DNA from: Tenrec ecaudatus | Lineage: Eukaryota > Chordata > Mammalia > Afrosoricida > Tenrecidae | Direction: 5' to 3' | NCBI RefSeq assembly: GCF_050624435.1 | Contig: NC_134538.1 | Span: 112,170,437 to 112,234,436, forward strand | Length of the DNA stretch: 64,000 nt | In this document: piece by piece, positions 33,775 to 45,289 of the stretch | How positions within the stretch are numbered: the first letter of the stretch is position 1 | Layout of the letters: the number at the start of each line of letters is the position of its first letter | The notes under the pieces: generated by a model | The model's input: the letters and a program-made list of their open reading frames with translations, nothing else | Told to the model about the DNA's origin: nothing | Databases searched by the model: none | Translations under genes and position numbers: made by a program

Positions 33775-34562
33775 ACATAGTTGTTAGATGATATCAAGTT
33801 CATTCCAACTCATAGTGACTTGGGTTCAACAGAAGTAAGCATTGCCCAGTCCTGTGTCATCCTCAGAATCATTCTTATGTTTGAGCACATCAGTTCAGAC
33901 ACAGTGTTAATCAATGTTGTTGAAAGTCTTCCTCTTTTTGCTGCCTCGTTATCTTATCCAGCATGATGCCCTTCCCCAGGGACTGGTCTCTCCTGACAAC
34001 ATGTCTAAGTACATGATGTCTCATCATCCTGGTTTCTAAAGAGCATTCTGGCTCTCCTTCTTCTAAGATATATCTCTTTGTTCTTTTGACAGTCCATGGT
34101 ATTTTCAATATTCTTCACCAACGTCAGAATTCAAACACATTGATGCTACTTTGGTTTTCCTTATTCAATGTCCAACTTTCACATTCATATGAGGAAATTG
34201 AAAATACCATGGCTTGGGTCAGGTGCACCGTAGTCCTGAAAATTACAGCATTGTTTTCAACACATTGAGGAGGATCTTGTTCAGCATGTTTACTCGGTGT
34301 GTCACTTGATCTCTTCCCTGCAGCTTCCATGAGCACTGAGTGTGGATCCCAGCAAGACAATGTCCTTGACAACTTCAATCTTTTCTTCATCATGATGTTA
34401 CCTATTGGTCCAGTTGTGAAGATTTTGATTTTCTTTTTATTGAGTTATAATCCATACTGAAATGAAGGCTGCAAACCTTGATTATCAGAAAATGCCTCAA
34501 GTCCTCCTTACTTTTGGCAAAAGCAAGTTTGTGTTATGTGAATAAACATATCTGCATACGGC
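33775..34562 (-). mobile_element. RTE LINE 3' third (minus), part of an inverted pair
   Basis: Begins with the reversed RTE tail near 33,780 ('gttgttagatgatatcaagt'). Read on the minus strand it shows TQAMVFSISSYECESWTLNK, then the C-terminal signature with RHVVRRDQSLGKGIM near 33,990, where the usual Y-F-G is lost. The fragment ends at about 34,562 in the region just after the catalytic box. It joins directly to RTE sequence of the opposite orientation. Confidence 0.86.
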
Positions 34563-35075
34563 CTTGATGGCAGAAACCACGTCAGAGAGCATTATGACAG
34601 AATTTCGCAAGATCAAGGACTTTTGCAAAGCAAATACCTTTTTTTCCAATAACACAAAATACAACAATACATGTGGACTTTTCCAGATGGAATATACAGA
34701 AATCAAATTGATGAGATCTGTGGGAAAAGATCATAGAGAAGCTCAGTATCACCAGCTGAAACCAGGTGAGGGGCCAACTCTGGAGCAGACCATCCATTGC
34801 TCATATTTAAGTTCAGGTTGGAGTTGAAGAAGTGAAAATAAGTGCATGCGCACCGAGCCATGGCCCTGAGTCCATCTCAGCCGAAATCGGAGAATGTCTA
34901 TCTCAAGAACAGACTACACACTGATGGAGGCACCAGAGGAGCGCGGGAGGTCATCACGGGCATCACACAGGAAGAGAGCAAACGGTGATCACAAAGTCAG
35001 CTCACGGAGTCGACACAAATCCTGGCACAAACGATCCTCTCTGAACCTTGAGTGGAAACTCAACCCCGAGGCTGC
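34563..35075 (+). mobile_element. RTE LINE endonuclease-to-linker segment (plus), inverted 5' part
   Basis: Starts in the second half of the endonuclease. The frame at 34,671 reads MWTFPDGIYRNQID, matching the BovB motif W-T-S-P-D-G-x-Y-R-N-Q-I-D; in a second frame the block FRKIKDFCKANTFFSNN precedes it. The linker that precedes the polymerase follows to about 35,070. The part between here and the catalytic box is absent. With the minus-strand 3' third next to it this looks like one twin-primed insertion. Confidence 0.83.
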
Positions 35076-37889
35076 CTAATAACTGAATAAAAATTAGCTT
35101 AAAAATTATGAACACTGTTCCCTTTTAATAAAAAAATACCTAGATAGGACAGACCTTCAAAATTTCTTTCAAAGTCGAGACTAGAAGAAGTCTAAATTAA
35201 AAAATGAAATGAATGCAAATTGAACAATCTGTAGAACTCATGGCTCATTCATTGTAAAGAATATAACCACACTTGACATGATGGACATACAGAATTATAT
35301 GCTATATGTATTAAATCCCAACTTAAAGAAAATGTAACCAATATCACCTATATAACATTCTTGAATTTATCTAAGCTGCTGTGTCAACTTTCACAAAAAA
35401 CATAATAAAATGTTATTTTTCAAAAAAGAACTATGCAGGTACTAATGGAACGACATCAGTTTCTGTCATTGATGACTATTTAAGTGTTTTCCTTTATTAG
35501 TTTTCATTAACTAATTATTATACTTCTTTAGTTAGCCTGAAAAATAGCTAATAAAAAAGTGAGAATAATTTACTCCACTTTACTTGTTAATAACTATAAA
35601 AAGAGATGTTTAGCTTAAAATATGTGTTAATTCCTATGATAAATGAAGAGAACATAAGTATTTTTATTCATATTCAGTAAGAAAACATTTGGTTGTATTA
35701 TTTAAATGAGATTGTCATGAAGACTCCAACAGAGTCAGAAATGATAAACTAAAGTAGTATATAAAAACTGAAATAATCACCTAAAGGGGTGATTTAAGTC
35801 CAACAGGAAAGAATAAAGTAATTGGGTTAAATAACTTTATAAATAGACACAAAGTTTCATATTATTTTCAATAGGGTGACATTTTATAAAGCTCTCAAAC
35901 TTCTAATTTATTTGAAAAGTCATTAAAAATAGCTAACTTGATGCTAGAAAACTCCTTTCAAAAAAGTATAAACAGATTATTCTGTTTTGTTTGTTTCATA
36001 GAGACTGATAACGATGTAATTTCAATGAGAGTGTTCAAAGAAATTGTGTTTCTCTGACTATGCCATCAGCTTTCCATGATCTCTCAATGAATCACTCAAC
36101 TTGGCTTAGTCAAAGGAGAAGGCATATTCCTCGACAACAAGGGGAAAAGTTCCCTTTGCATATGACTTTGGTGACTGTAATCCAAAATGTGGGCATTACA
36201 TCAACCCAAAATAACATTTCATTCTTCCCAGCTGCGATGTGTAATCGGTGGAAGGTCCTGCCATTCCCAAATGAGGTTTTCATTAAGCAGTGATTTTTAT
36301 CTTTAAGGGGAAAGTGGCTCCTCGTTCCAAATTAAAGTTACAGTTTTATTGTGTGTCTACTCAGAGATATGTGAGAGAGGAGACCAGAAATCCAAGAAGC
36401 AGGTGAAGCAATGTGGGAAGAGGTGAGGAATTTGAAAGTAGCTGTGCCCACCTTCTTCCTTGCAGGCTATATGCTAAGTCAGGCCGAGCAAACTGCACGT
36501 ATCTACTGAAACCTGGACATCCGCACCAATTTAGTAATAGGTTTCACTAGACGCTGACACATTCGTCTTACGGGTTTCAATGACCTCTGCATGTCAGGTG
36601 CTTCTTATAGACATTTAGTCCTGGCTCTTACTCTTCTTGCTATTTAAAGTCTCTGGTTCCTTATTTTAGATTGGATTGCAAGAGTTTGCTGTTAGAGAAA
36701 CTCTGTAGAATAACTTGAAATCCCATTAAACTTTGATACTACAACTTAATACTATACAGACTCACTCACCTCTTTAAGGCAGTAGAATATTAAGAGATCT
36801 TGGTGAGTAGGATATTGTGAAAGGATTCTTAACAAACAAAACTTTGCCTTGAAGTGGAATTTCTGGGGAATGACATCGAGATTTGTGCTTTGCTATAAAG
36901 TTAGAGCTTTATAAAATCTATATTAAATTTCTAGAAATATATGTTTAATACATTCATCTGGGAAAAACATAACAAAAAACAATCTGTCTCATTGTCAAGA
37001 TTTCTAGTGAGAAAACCACAGGTAATCATTGTTTGACCCCAAAATATGAAAACAGAAGTTTATCTTCAGGATTATTTGTTTATGGATTCTTTATTTTCTT
37101 GGACTTGACATGGATTGTTGTTTCTTTTTTATCTGTTCTACCTGAATTTTCCACCTGGAGAGTACCTGTAATGTCCCAATGGTTAGTAACTTTGACACAT
37201 TTGACCATGTCTCTTGAGTTAAGCAAATGTGTTCAAGTTTTCTACTGCCAGGTACCTGAATGCTTGTGAGAATAAAAATGCTCTGTTAAGTGGGGTAAAT
37301 GGGGTGGATGAAGACACGGACCATTCCCGTCATGCTTGTCTGGTCTTTCATTTCCATTGAACTGAACGTTAAATTTTGGGGGGGATAACTACCAAAGGAG
37401 AATGGTAATTGCATTTTTAAGCAGTTAAAAGTGCATTTCAGTTTATAGTTCTATTATTTGTAAGAGCTTCAGTGGAGCGGGGATTTAAGTGTCGTTTTAG
37501 AATGCTGGGATCTTGGAAATGTGAGAGTTCTGCGTATTCCTGGTGTTTCCAATAGATCTTGAAAGCTTGCCTGTTGGGGCAAGGACGTGCCTGACTTAAT
37601 ACTCCTCTTTGGCAAGATAGCCATTCTACCCCATGGAAGGAAACCACAGGACACAGCAAAAGTAGAGGAGATATTGGCTAGGCCAATCAGTGTCATCAAC
37701 TCTGATCATCACTGGGCTTATAAATGGCACAGTCAAAGACTGTGGATTCAGGCAAGTCCCCAGATTATCAGAGGCAGAATTTGTCTGTTTTTCACCTTTC
37801 CCATTGTTACATGGTCTCACCCAATTTGCACTCAGGTAAGTTGAAAACCTTCTACGCTATTACACTAAGGACAGAAAGGAGTGCTTCTG
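35076..37889. other. Unique AT-rich DNA
   Basis: About 2.8 kb without a recognisable gene or repeat. Base composition is strongly AT-rich to about 36,050 and then more even. Confidence 0.45.
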
Positions 37890-38090
37890 CAGAGGGTCTG
37901 CTTCCAGTTCTAACTCTGCCAAAGACATCCCAGCTGTGTGATCTCAGACAAGTCACTAACTTGCTTTGCTCTTCAGGGTCTTTCTCTGTATAATGAAGTG
38001 GGTATTGACCTTATCCTACTTACCTCCCAGTACTGCTATGATAATCAGTGTGATATTCAAATGCGATAATCCAATACGACAATCAAATGT
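37890..38090 (+). repeat. MIR SINE
   Basis: 'ccagttctaactctgccaaa', 'agctgtgtgatctcagacaa', 'gtcactaacttgctttgctc' and 'tacctcccagtactgctatg' are in MIR order on the plus strand. Confidence 0.75.
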
Positions 38091-38247
38091 ATATGAGCAT
38101 TCTATACAAATACGAGAAGGTACCATTTATTCTGCAGCATACACAATTCTTTTAAGCATATTCGGTAAACCCAATCTAACTTCAACTTTGCACCTCCCAA
38201 ACCTGTCACCATATCGTTGAACTTGTGGAGCACTTGCAGGTGCACAG

Positions 38248-38440
38248 GTGTCCCTGAGTGATGCAAACAGTGCAGTGCTCAGCTGCCAGCTGAAAAGCTG
38301 TGGTTTGAGCCCGTTCACAAAGGCCTCCGAAGAAATGTCCAAGGAGCTGCGTGTGCAAGGTCACAGCCTTGAAGCCCGCTATGCACCTTGAATCATGAGT
38401 CCCTAACGTGGAGCAGCTGGTTCACAGTGGCAGAGATTTT
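38248..38440 (+). mobile_element. AfroSINE, old and diverged
   Basis: 'tgtccctgagtgatgcaaac' and 'cagtgctcagctgccagctg' give the head. 'gctgtggtttgagcccgtt' covers the B-box. Then 'gtcacagccttgaagcccgc' precedes a poor match to the tail. Confidence 0.72.
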
Positions 38441-38508
38441 CATTTTCCAGAAGAGTTTTTTTTTTCTTTTGGGTCCAAACAAAATTATGCTGAGTATATG
38501 TGATGGGG

Positions 38509-38572
38509 CTTTAAAAAGTTCGTTGGGAAATGGAATTTAAATGTAATGAAATTTTTCCACGAACTTTTGAGT
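38509..38572. mobile_element. Palindromic mariner-type MITE
   Basis: Left arm 'ctttaaaaagttcgttggg' and right arm 'tttttccacgaacttttga' are inverted repeats of about 20 bases around a short AT-rich middle, so the whole 64 bases can fold as a hairpin. The 'aaaagttcgtggaaaaat' arm type is known from mammalian mariner MITEs. A TA duplication is not clear. Confidence 0.65.
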
Positions 38573-39171
38573 GAAACCAGACAATGATCTTATTTAATCC
38601 AATTATAAAGTTGGATACTTTTCCTCTACAAATAAATTAGATTTTACAGAAAGTGCAAGAAGATAAAAATATCTGAGAAAATTATATGTGTTTCAAGATG
38701 AATTATTTCGTTTAATTTAGAACAAAAGAAATACATCATGTGGAAATAAGAAGAAATAGCCTTAGCAGGAGCATGCAACAAAATGAAAGTTAAACTACTT
38801 TAGCTTTTAAGATTGCTGGAGATTAAGTTTCCTCAACTTTTTATTAACAATCTTTGAGCCAGTAGGAATTTTCCTTATTTTATAAAAAAAGGCTTTATCA
38901 GTTGATCTCTGGATTCTGAGGTCTAAGACAACTAAATTCATTCTTCTGAATCACTTTTCAGTTTCAATAAAGTTTCCTTTGCCCAAACATGGCTAGCAAA
39001 TGGTTATGGTTATCACAATACATCTTCTGGTAACTTATTGGCTAACTCATTATCCAGCATTTCACATTTACCACATTAGTAAAAAATCTACGATCACAAT
39101 CTTTTGCATAGTAGCAATGTGCATCTGGCAGTAACAAATGCTGACTTATCAGGGAAGACAAGTTCTGGCTG
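38573..39171. other. Unassigned AT-rich DNA
   Basis: No gene or confident repeat seen. Confidence 0.4.
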
Positions 39172-39375
39172 TGACGGTTAAGATCATGTGCCAACTTGGG
39201 TAGCCGTTATTCTCAGAGGTTGAGAGTTCTATAAGTCTGGAATCTGGAAGCTGTGTCGTGACGTTTGTGTTCTGATGTGGTCCTCCTTCATTTCTCCATG
39301 GTTCTCACTTTGGTGCCACAGTTTGGTCTTTGAAATTTAATTGTGTCGGTCAGTGGAGACTGGGTGTCATCTAGT
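39172..39375 (+). mobile_element. Possible LTR 5' fragment
   Basis: 'tgacggttaagatcatgtgc' followed by 'caacttgggtagccgttatt' resembles the 5' ends at 22,919 and 61,493. The 3' part with 'ctctag...acaca' is not present, so it is truncated or misassigned. Confidence 0.4.
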
Positions 39376-41174
39376 CAGTAATTATCATTCAGGGCATTAA
39401 AACAGTTAAGAATATAATAAAGCATATTTAAATTTACCATTTATCATCTGTATCTGACAATATTTACTTTTTAGTAGCTCTCAAGTTACTGTGATGAAAA
39501 ACACCATGAAGGAAATGCTGAGATCTCTAAGTGGAATCTGGTTGGCAGAGAGCAAGTGTGGTTTAAATAATACCAAAGCTTTGTTGATTAGACTATGTTT
39601 AGGATTATGAAAATAGTTACAGAATATTTCATTTAAATATCGTGTATTATATACTAACCTAATTAATCTCATATTAAATTCCTATATTCTAAATTCATAA
39701 AGGATAACCTAATGGCACCATTCCTATTTAAACAAAGTAGAATACTTTTGATATTGTGCATCTCAGAATATTTGTATTTATTCTTTCCAGCTACCACGCA
39801 GAACATATGACAGAAGTAATAATTTCTTCGACATGACCTCAACCACAGTGCATCATCCTTAGAAATGTTCTGTATTCTCTGGAAAACTTTAGGAAAATGT
39901 TCTCAGCGTTGCATAATGCACTACTCTCTTGTTTCCTTAGTTGTATTCTGTGTCAAGGTATTGGAACACAAATAAGAAAATTGTCTGGTTCACTCAATAG
40001 TTTTAGGTGATTTTTGCTCTGGTTGAGAAAGGTAGAAAAAATTTTCCCAGGCAACTACAAACTTGTTCATGAAAACAATGCAAATATGAGTGAAAAATTA
40101 AAATTGTGGTTAGTAGTTAAAACTGGTGTGAGGGGTCTGCCAAGAATTTGAAAGTAATATTGAAGCTCATAGTTGCAATTCACAACTAATGTGCAAAGAT
40201 CAGAACAGAAACCTCCATGTAAAACACTTTAGCAGAACCAAGCTCTGCTAATGAATTAACTTCATTTATCCAACTCTCTTGATTCTGATTTCATGCTTCT
40301 CAAATTGTTTTCTGATTATGAAATGACTCCCTGTTTTAAGGCTGTCTGAAAAAGCAGTTGGGTTAGCTCTGCAAATTTAGCTGTTCCTGTCTCCAAGCCC
40401 ATTATTTCCTACTGCAGATTAATAAAATGACATTCTGGCTCTTCTCCATTAGTATCTTGATTAGTGAAAATCCCCCTGGCATGCTGATGTGCTCTCAATA
40501 TTTAGGAAATATCTGTAGGATCTAGCCCGTCTCTGGCTTGTGGTCAATTTGCCAGATTCATGAAGAGTATATTGTCAAACCTGAATGCACACACGTTAAC
40601 TTGCTGCATGCCCTGCCAACTATCAACCCACCAGAAACCTTTGAAAAAACATATGAGCTGAGGCCTCTTGAAGACCAGAAAGAAAAATAGATGCCAGTCC
40701 AACTGCTTTGCCCACAGATGATCATGATGATAAGAATGTTGCATAATTTTCTTCCTTCTACCCTGAGGAAACGCTGATTCTCCTGATATCAAAGCACTCA
40801 ACTCTTTCTCAGTAGCTGTTACCTTGACCAAATTCCCTTAAAAATTAGTTGGTTCGTGTTTGGCTAAACTGGATCTTATATTCGGGTGTGCTGGTTTCTG
40901 TTTATGTGATTTACATGTATGTTAAAAAAGACCCTTTTTTAAATGAAAAAGTCATGCATATTCAAATCAGAAAATCAAGGAAAATAAAAAGAAAGAAAAA
41001 CATTTATTATAAAATCATTACCTGTCGGTATTCTAGTTTTTTAATGATTATTGGTTCCTTTTTTTTTTTTAATTTCTGCTTCTCACAACTACTGTTAAAT
41101 ATATTGGCTCCTATCAATATACTTTGTCACCCAATGTCACGCAATTAGATCAGGCAATGAGATGGTGCTTTAAC
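39376..41174. other. Unique AT-rich DNA, possible conserved element
   Basis: No gene or repeat recognised. Around 40,250-40,510 there are several ATTA/TAAT homeodomain-type cores in a setting without repeats. This could be a conserved non-coding element, but only comparison with other mammals can tell. Confidence 0.35.
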
Positions 41175-41770
41175 AATAGCCAGTAAGACAACTGGACATC
41201 CCCTTACAGAAGGGTCGTGGGGAGGAGACGAGCCAGTCAGGGTGCAGTGTAGCAACAATGAAACATACAACTTTCCTCTAGTTCTTTAATACTTTCCCCA
41301 CCCCCACTATCATGATCCCAATATTCTACCTTACAAATCCTGCTAGACCAGTGGATGTACACTGGTACAGATAGGAACTGGAAACACAGGGAATCCAGAA
41401 CAGATTAACCCCTTAGGTACAATAATGAGAATAGCGATACCAGGAGGAGAAGAGGAAGGTGGGGAAGAAAGGGGGGACCGATCACAATGATCTACATATA
41501 ACCCCCTCTCTGTGAGATGGACAACAGAAAAGTGGGTGAAGGAAGACATGGGACAGTGTAAGACATGAAAAAAAAAAAGATACATTATCAAGGGTTTGTG
41601 AGTGGGGGAGGGGAAAAAGTGAGGAGCTGATACCAAGGGTTCAAGTAGAAAGAAAATGTTTTGAGAATGATGATGACAACAAATGTACAAATGTGCTTGA
41701 TACAATGGATGGCCATATGGATTGTGATAAGAGTTGTATGAGCCCCCAAGAAAATGGTTTCAAAAATAAT
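41175..41770 (+). mobile_element. LINE-type repeat, plus-strand copy
   Basis: The same family as at 12,175 and 27,556 but on the plus strand: 'atgatcccaatattctacct', 'tggtacagataggaactgga', 'gaggagctgataccaagggt' and the 3' end 'gagttgtatgagcccccaag' with 'aaaatggtttc'. 5'-truncated at about 41,175, so it lacks the 257-bp unit. The minus-strand 120-codon frame (41,343-41,705) is antisense low-complexity reading. Confidence 0.82.
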
Positions 41771-41999
41771 ATCCAGTAAGAGCAATAGTTGTGCTCAATT
41801 ACTAAACCATCAAAATAAATACCACAGAAACCATCCCAAGTCTGATCTAGGCTACATATTTAACCTGTAGCCAACTGACCGCGCACTGAAAAATATAAAA
41901 AAAATCAAGTGTTGTTTCTAATTATTCTATGTAAATGAGTAAATTCTAACTTATGCTAATTAAGTAAATTGAGAGAAAATTTCACTTCTCCTTTGAAAG

Positions 42000-42182
42000 G
42001 CACTGGTTCCGGTGACGACATGCTGGATCGCTAACTGCAAGATCAGCAGTTCAAAACCGTGAGCAGCGCCGGGAGAGAAAGGAAGAATGACCGTGCTGGA
42101 CACTCGCAGGGGCAGGTCTACCCTGTTCCACGTGGCCACGAGGATTCAAATGGACTCGACGGCAGTGAGTTTGTTTGGTTGT
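42000..42182 (+). mobile_element. AfroSINE, full length
   Basis: Head 'actggttccggtgacgacat', B-box region 'gatcagcagttcaaaacc', body 'caggggcaggtctaccctgt' and tail 'aaatggactcgacggcagtg' followed by 'agtttgtttgg'. It keeps more CpG than most copies here and so may be younger. Confidence 0.92.
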
Positions 42183-42479
42183 TTTGCTTTGGTTCAATTT
42201 GAGCTCCTTTCTTTACCGAATCTCAGTCTCTCCTAATTATTAAACAGGCCACAGCTCTTTCCTGGTATGGTCTAATGGCACCCCCCTTCTCTGGGTTTCT
42301 CTCTTATGATTAAACGTTCATTTCTGACCTTTAATTCTCTGGGTCTGTGGATTTAAGACCTTCAGAAGTGTACAAGGAATCCTTTAGTGTGCCCCCCACT
42401 CAGGGTTAGCACCTTAAAACATTTACTAGAACTGCTCGTGTTTGCACAACTCATGTTAAAGGTGGTTGAGCCATGGGGG
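42183..42479. other. Unassigned DNA
   Basis: T/C-rich stretch between a SINE and a LINE 3' end. No gene; possibly part of the same LINE. Confidence 0.3.
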
Positions 42480-42606
42480 TGGGAGCGGGTGATGCTCTAG
42501 GATAGATGGGGTGGTGATTATACAATTCCCCTTGATATTATGGAACGATTGAACTATTGAATTGTAGAATATGTGAGTTATGTGACAATAAAACTTGGAA
42601 AAAACA
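42480..42606 (+). mobile_element. L1-type 3' end with poly(A)
   Basis: 'gattgaactattgaattgta', 'gaatatgtgagttatgtgac' and 'aataaaacttggaaaaaaca' follow the standard L1 3' phrase (gaattgtatgatatgtgaat, caataaaactg), with AATAAA and a short A tail. Confidence 0.6.
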
Positions 42607-43057
42607 AGCTTATGACCAATACACACACACAGAGAAAACCATTACAAATAAAAAATGGTATTTTATAGACTAAAAAAAAAAGCAGCTTCTGGTAAAGAAA
42701 CACCCCTTTAGGAGGGCTGTGTTTCCTGCGCCTCAAGTTAAGACCTGGTTTGACACACAGAAAAGGGGGACAGGCAGTGGGATGCTTTATGAAATTCGGG
42801 AGAAGAGGCCGCTGTCAACATTGCTATGGAGGTTCTGTTTAGAGAAGAGTCCCTGGACCATTTCGGATTTTCCAGGGTCAGTTGTCTTGCTCTGTTATAG
42901 ATATTAATTAACCTTAGCTGGGTAGGCAACCATGACTTTTCTCTAGCTTTTGAATCAGGCATCAGAATTGTGCATTAATGCATTAGGGTTCCAGATATTT
43001 TAAAAACAAAAACAATATCAAGACATTTAAGACAAGATGCTTCCTCGTCAGGTGAAA

Positions 43058-43275
43058 TAAAAACCAAACCAAAACCTAACTCCTGCCATCAAATTGATGT
43101 CGACTCATACTGACCCTACAGGACAAGGGAAAGTGTCTCTGTGAATTCCCAAGAGTATAACTTTATGAGAGTGGAATCCCCTGTCCTTCTCCCAGAGTAC
43201 AACTTGCGGCTCCTAAGTGCTGACTTTTGCACTTAGCAGCCTGTGCTGTGGCCACCGCTGCACTAGGGCTCCAGG
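43058..43275 (-). mobile_element. AfroSINE, full length
   Basis: Reversed full copy, with A/C-rich tail complement 'aaaaccaaaccaaaacctaa', 'atcaaattgatgtcgactca', 'aattcccaagagtataactt' and the head complement ending 'ccgctgcactagggctcc'. Confidence 0.92.
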
Positions 43276-43325
43276 GATGTGTTAACAATTGGTTCAGAGA
43301 GAAGGAGTCTTTGAGGTCTTGATGC

Positions 43326-43520
43326 AAAAAACCAAACCCGCTGCTCTCAAGTCAGTTCCAACTCACAGGGACCCTCCCTCCATGAAGATGCCAAGGCTGT
43401 AAATGTTTACAGGAACGTATGTCCTCACTGCCCTCCCAGAGAGCAGCTGGGGGGGTGTAAATCCCCAACCTCAGTGGTCCATCACTGACCCAGTGGTGCC
43501 ACCACCATCAGGACTCCGTG
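43326..43520 (-). mobile_element. AfroSINE, full length, same orientation as its neighbour
   Basis: 'aaaaaccaaacccgctgctc', 'aagtcagttccaactcacag', 'ccaaggctgtaaatgtttac' and head complement 'gacccagtggtgccaccacc'. It lies 50 bases from another minus-strand AfroSINE. The two differ too much to be a recent duplication. Confidence 0.88.
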
Positions 43521-44214
43521 GAGCCTGGAACATCACCTAATTCAATAGTTTTTTTTTTTTAAAGCAATTGAAATAGTTGGCGCTGTAGAAGTGGATGGAG
43601 AACAGGAAATTTTAGCTAAAATGTTTCAGTTTAGTTCTCTGCTACTGAATAGACAGATTCTTAGCACAGACGATTTTGCTATGTAAAGTCTGTCAGACTG
43701 GACAAGTTCCCTAAATTATCTGAGCTCTAAATTCTTTATCCATAAAATGTGTCTGATAATGTAATGTTGTAGCATTGCATCTAGGCTGAATACAAAGACT
43801 CTACAGAGAGAATAGTCAATAGAGTTCGTGTTTGTTCCTTTGCTTTTGTTAAGCCAAAGACTGTTAGAATTCCACAGAAGGAGTTATTGCCTCTTAAAGC
43901 TAAATAAACATTATGAATGCACAGTGTATAGAGTTTGTGAAGGGAAATATGTACAGGCATTTCAATTGTTTTTAGCAAGGAAATAATTTCAAAATTATAT
44001 AATGTCTATTATTTTAAATTATGAACTTAGAAAATAAGAAGTTATTGAATTAATGTAAACATTTCTTCATGGTATCATACTTTAAAGATTATTTTTAAAC
44101 GTAGTTTAAGGAAATGGATTGTGCAGAAAAGAAACAAAAATTGAAAACAAAGCAAATCACACACACACAAACACACACGTGACTTCTCTCTTTTTATTAC
44201 AACCCCCTCAAGAA
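43521..44214. other. Unassigned AT-rich DNA
   Basis: No gene seen. It includes a T run at 43,549-43,560 and a short (CA)n patch near 44,158-44,178. Confidence 0.4.
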
Positions 44215-44427
44215 TCAACAAAGGCTTTCTATCCTCTGACAGGTCAAGTATAAACTTGTGGCTGTCAAACCTCTCAGAAATCTGACCTGGCCTTACCTGT
44301 CTAACTTGTGCAAACATGTTCTCCCCCTTCCGAGCTCACATTTACTGCTTGGGTCAGAACGCTCTTTCCAGTGGTTCTGCCTACAAACTAATTCCATTCC
44401 ATTTCTCTCTCTCTCTCTCTCTCTCTT
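44215..44427 (+). mobile_element. L2-like remnant and (CT)n microsatellite
   Basis: 'gaaatctgacctggccttac', 'ctgtctaacttgtgcaaaca' and 'agaacgctctttccagtggt' follow L2 3' order. A (CT)n run of about 11 units closes the stretch at 44,405-44,427. Confidence 0.45.
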
Positions 44428-44527
44428 AACTTACATTTAATTACTCAGTCTTACATGATGAATGTCCTAGCTCCTTCATCTTCTAAGATATCCTGAACTT
44501 TCAAAGGCCCTGTATGTAAGGAAAGGA

Positions 44528-44727
44528 CCTGGTCTTGTAGCAAGCTACGTGCCCGGCTGCTAAATGTGAAATCAGCAGTTTGAATCCACAAGTTGCTCTA
44601 GGGAGATGGGTGAGGCTTTCTGCACCCACGAAGATTTACACCTACAGAAATTCACAAGATTTGGTCTATTTTATCCTATAGGGTCATTTTGACTTGGAAT
44701 TGACACAATGGCAGTTAGTTTTGAGTC
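44528..44727 (+). mobile_element. AfroSINE, full length
   Basis: 'ctacgtgcccggctgctaaa', B-box region 'atcagcagtttgaatcca', 'agatgggtgaggctttctgc', 'cctatagggtcattttgact' and tail 'tggaattgacacaatggcag'. Confidence 0.9.
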
Positions 44728-44979
44728 TGGGGAACAATTAAATTTGTTTAATGAAAAAGTTTCAAACATTTTCTCTCTTCTTCCTTTTCTTTCAATTTCT
44801 TTCCGATTATTATTCTCTTTGTATGACTTACTTAACAATAACTTAGACTGTTTTCACAGGATTATAGTTCAAAGTCTTCATCCTTTAGGAAATATCAGTC
44901 AAAATGAATCATTGAAAATAGACATCCTTTTCTCTCCCTTGGACTTCTCCACAGGGATAGGGATTTGAGACCAAGACAG

Positions 44980-45180
44980 AGAAAGCAAAATAGAATGGGC
45001 TTTGGCATCAGATAGTATTGAACTAAAGTCCTGGTCATCATTTCCTCCTCTATAAAATGCCTTCAATCATGTCCCGTCACAGCATAGAGTTGTTGTAGGT
45101 ATGTTGGGAGATCATGTGGGCAAGTTGTCCACTCAGTGCCTGGTACGTACGAGGATCACTAACAATTCTGTTTTTTAAAT
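44980..45180 (+). repeat. MIR SINE
   Basis: 'gaatgggctttggcatcaga', 'gaactaaagtcctggtcatc', 'catagagttgttgtaggtat' and 'ccactcagtgcctggtacgt' are in MIR order on the plus strand. Confidence 0.72.
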
Positions 45181-45289
45181 TTTTTTTATTGTTTAGTACT
45201 TTTTTTTATTGTTGCAGAAGGACCAAAAGCTAGGGACACCCTTCTATGTCTTTCAGCTGAAGATATACTGATGTTAAACATGTTGTTAT

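Noticed and set aside
41343-41705. 120-codon minus-strand frame rich in Phe, Pro and Ser
   Set aside because: It is antisense to the plus-strand LINE-type repeat copy and resembles the antisense reading of the other copies.
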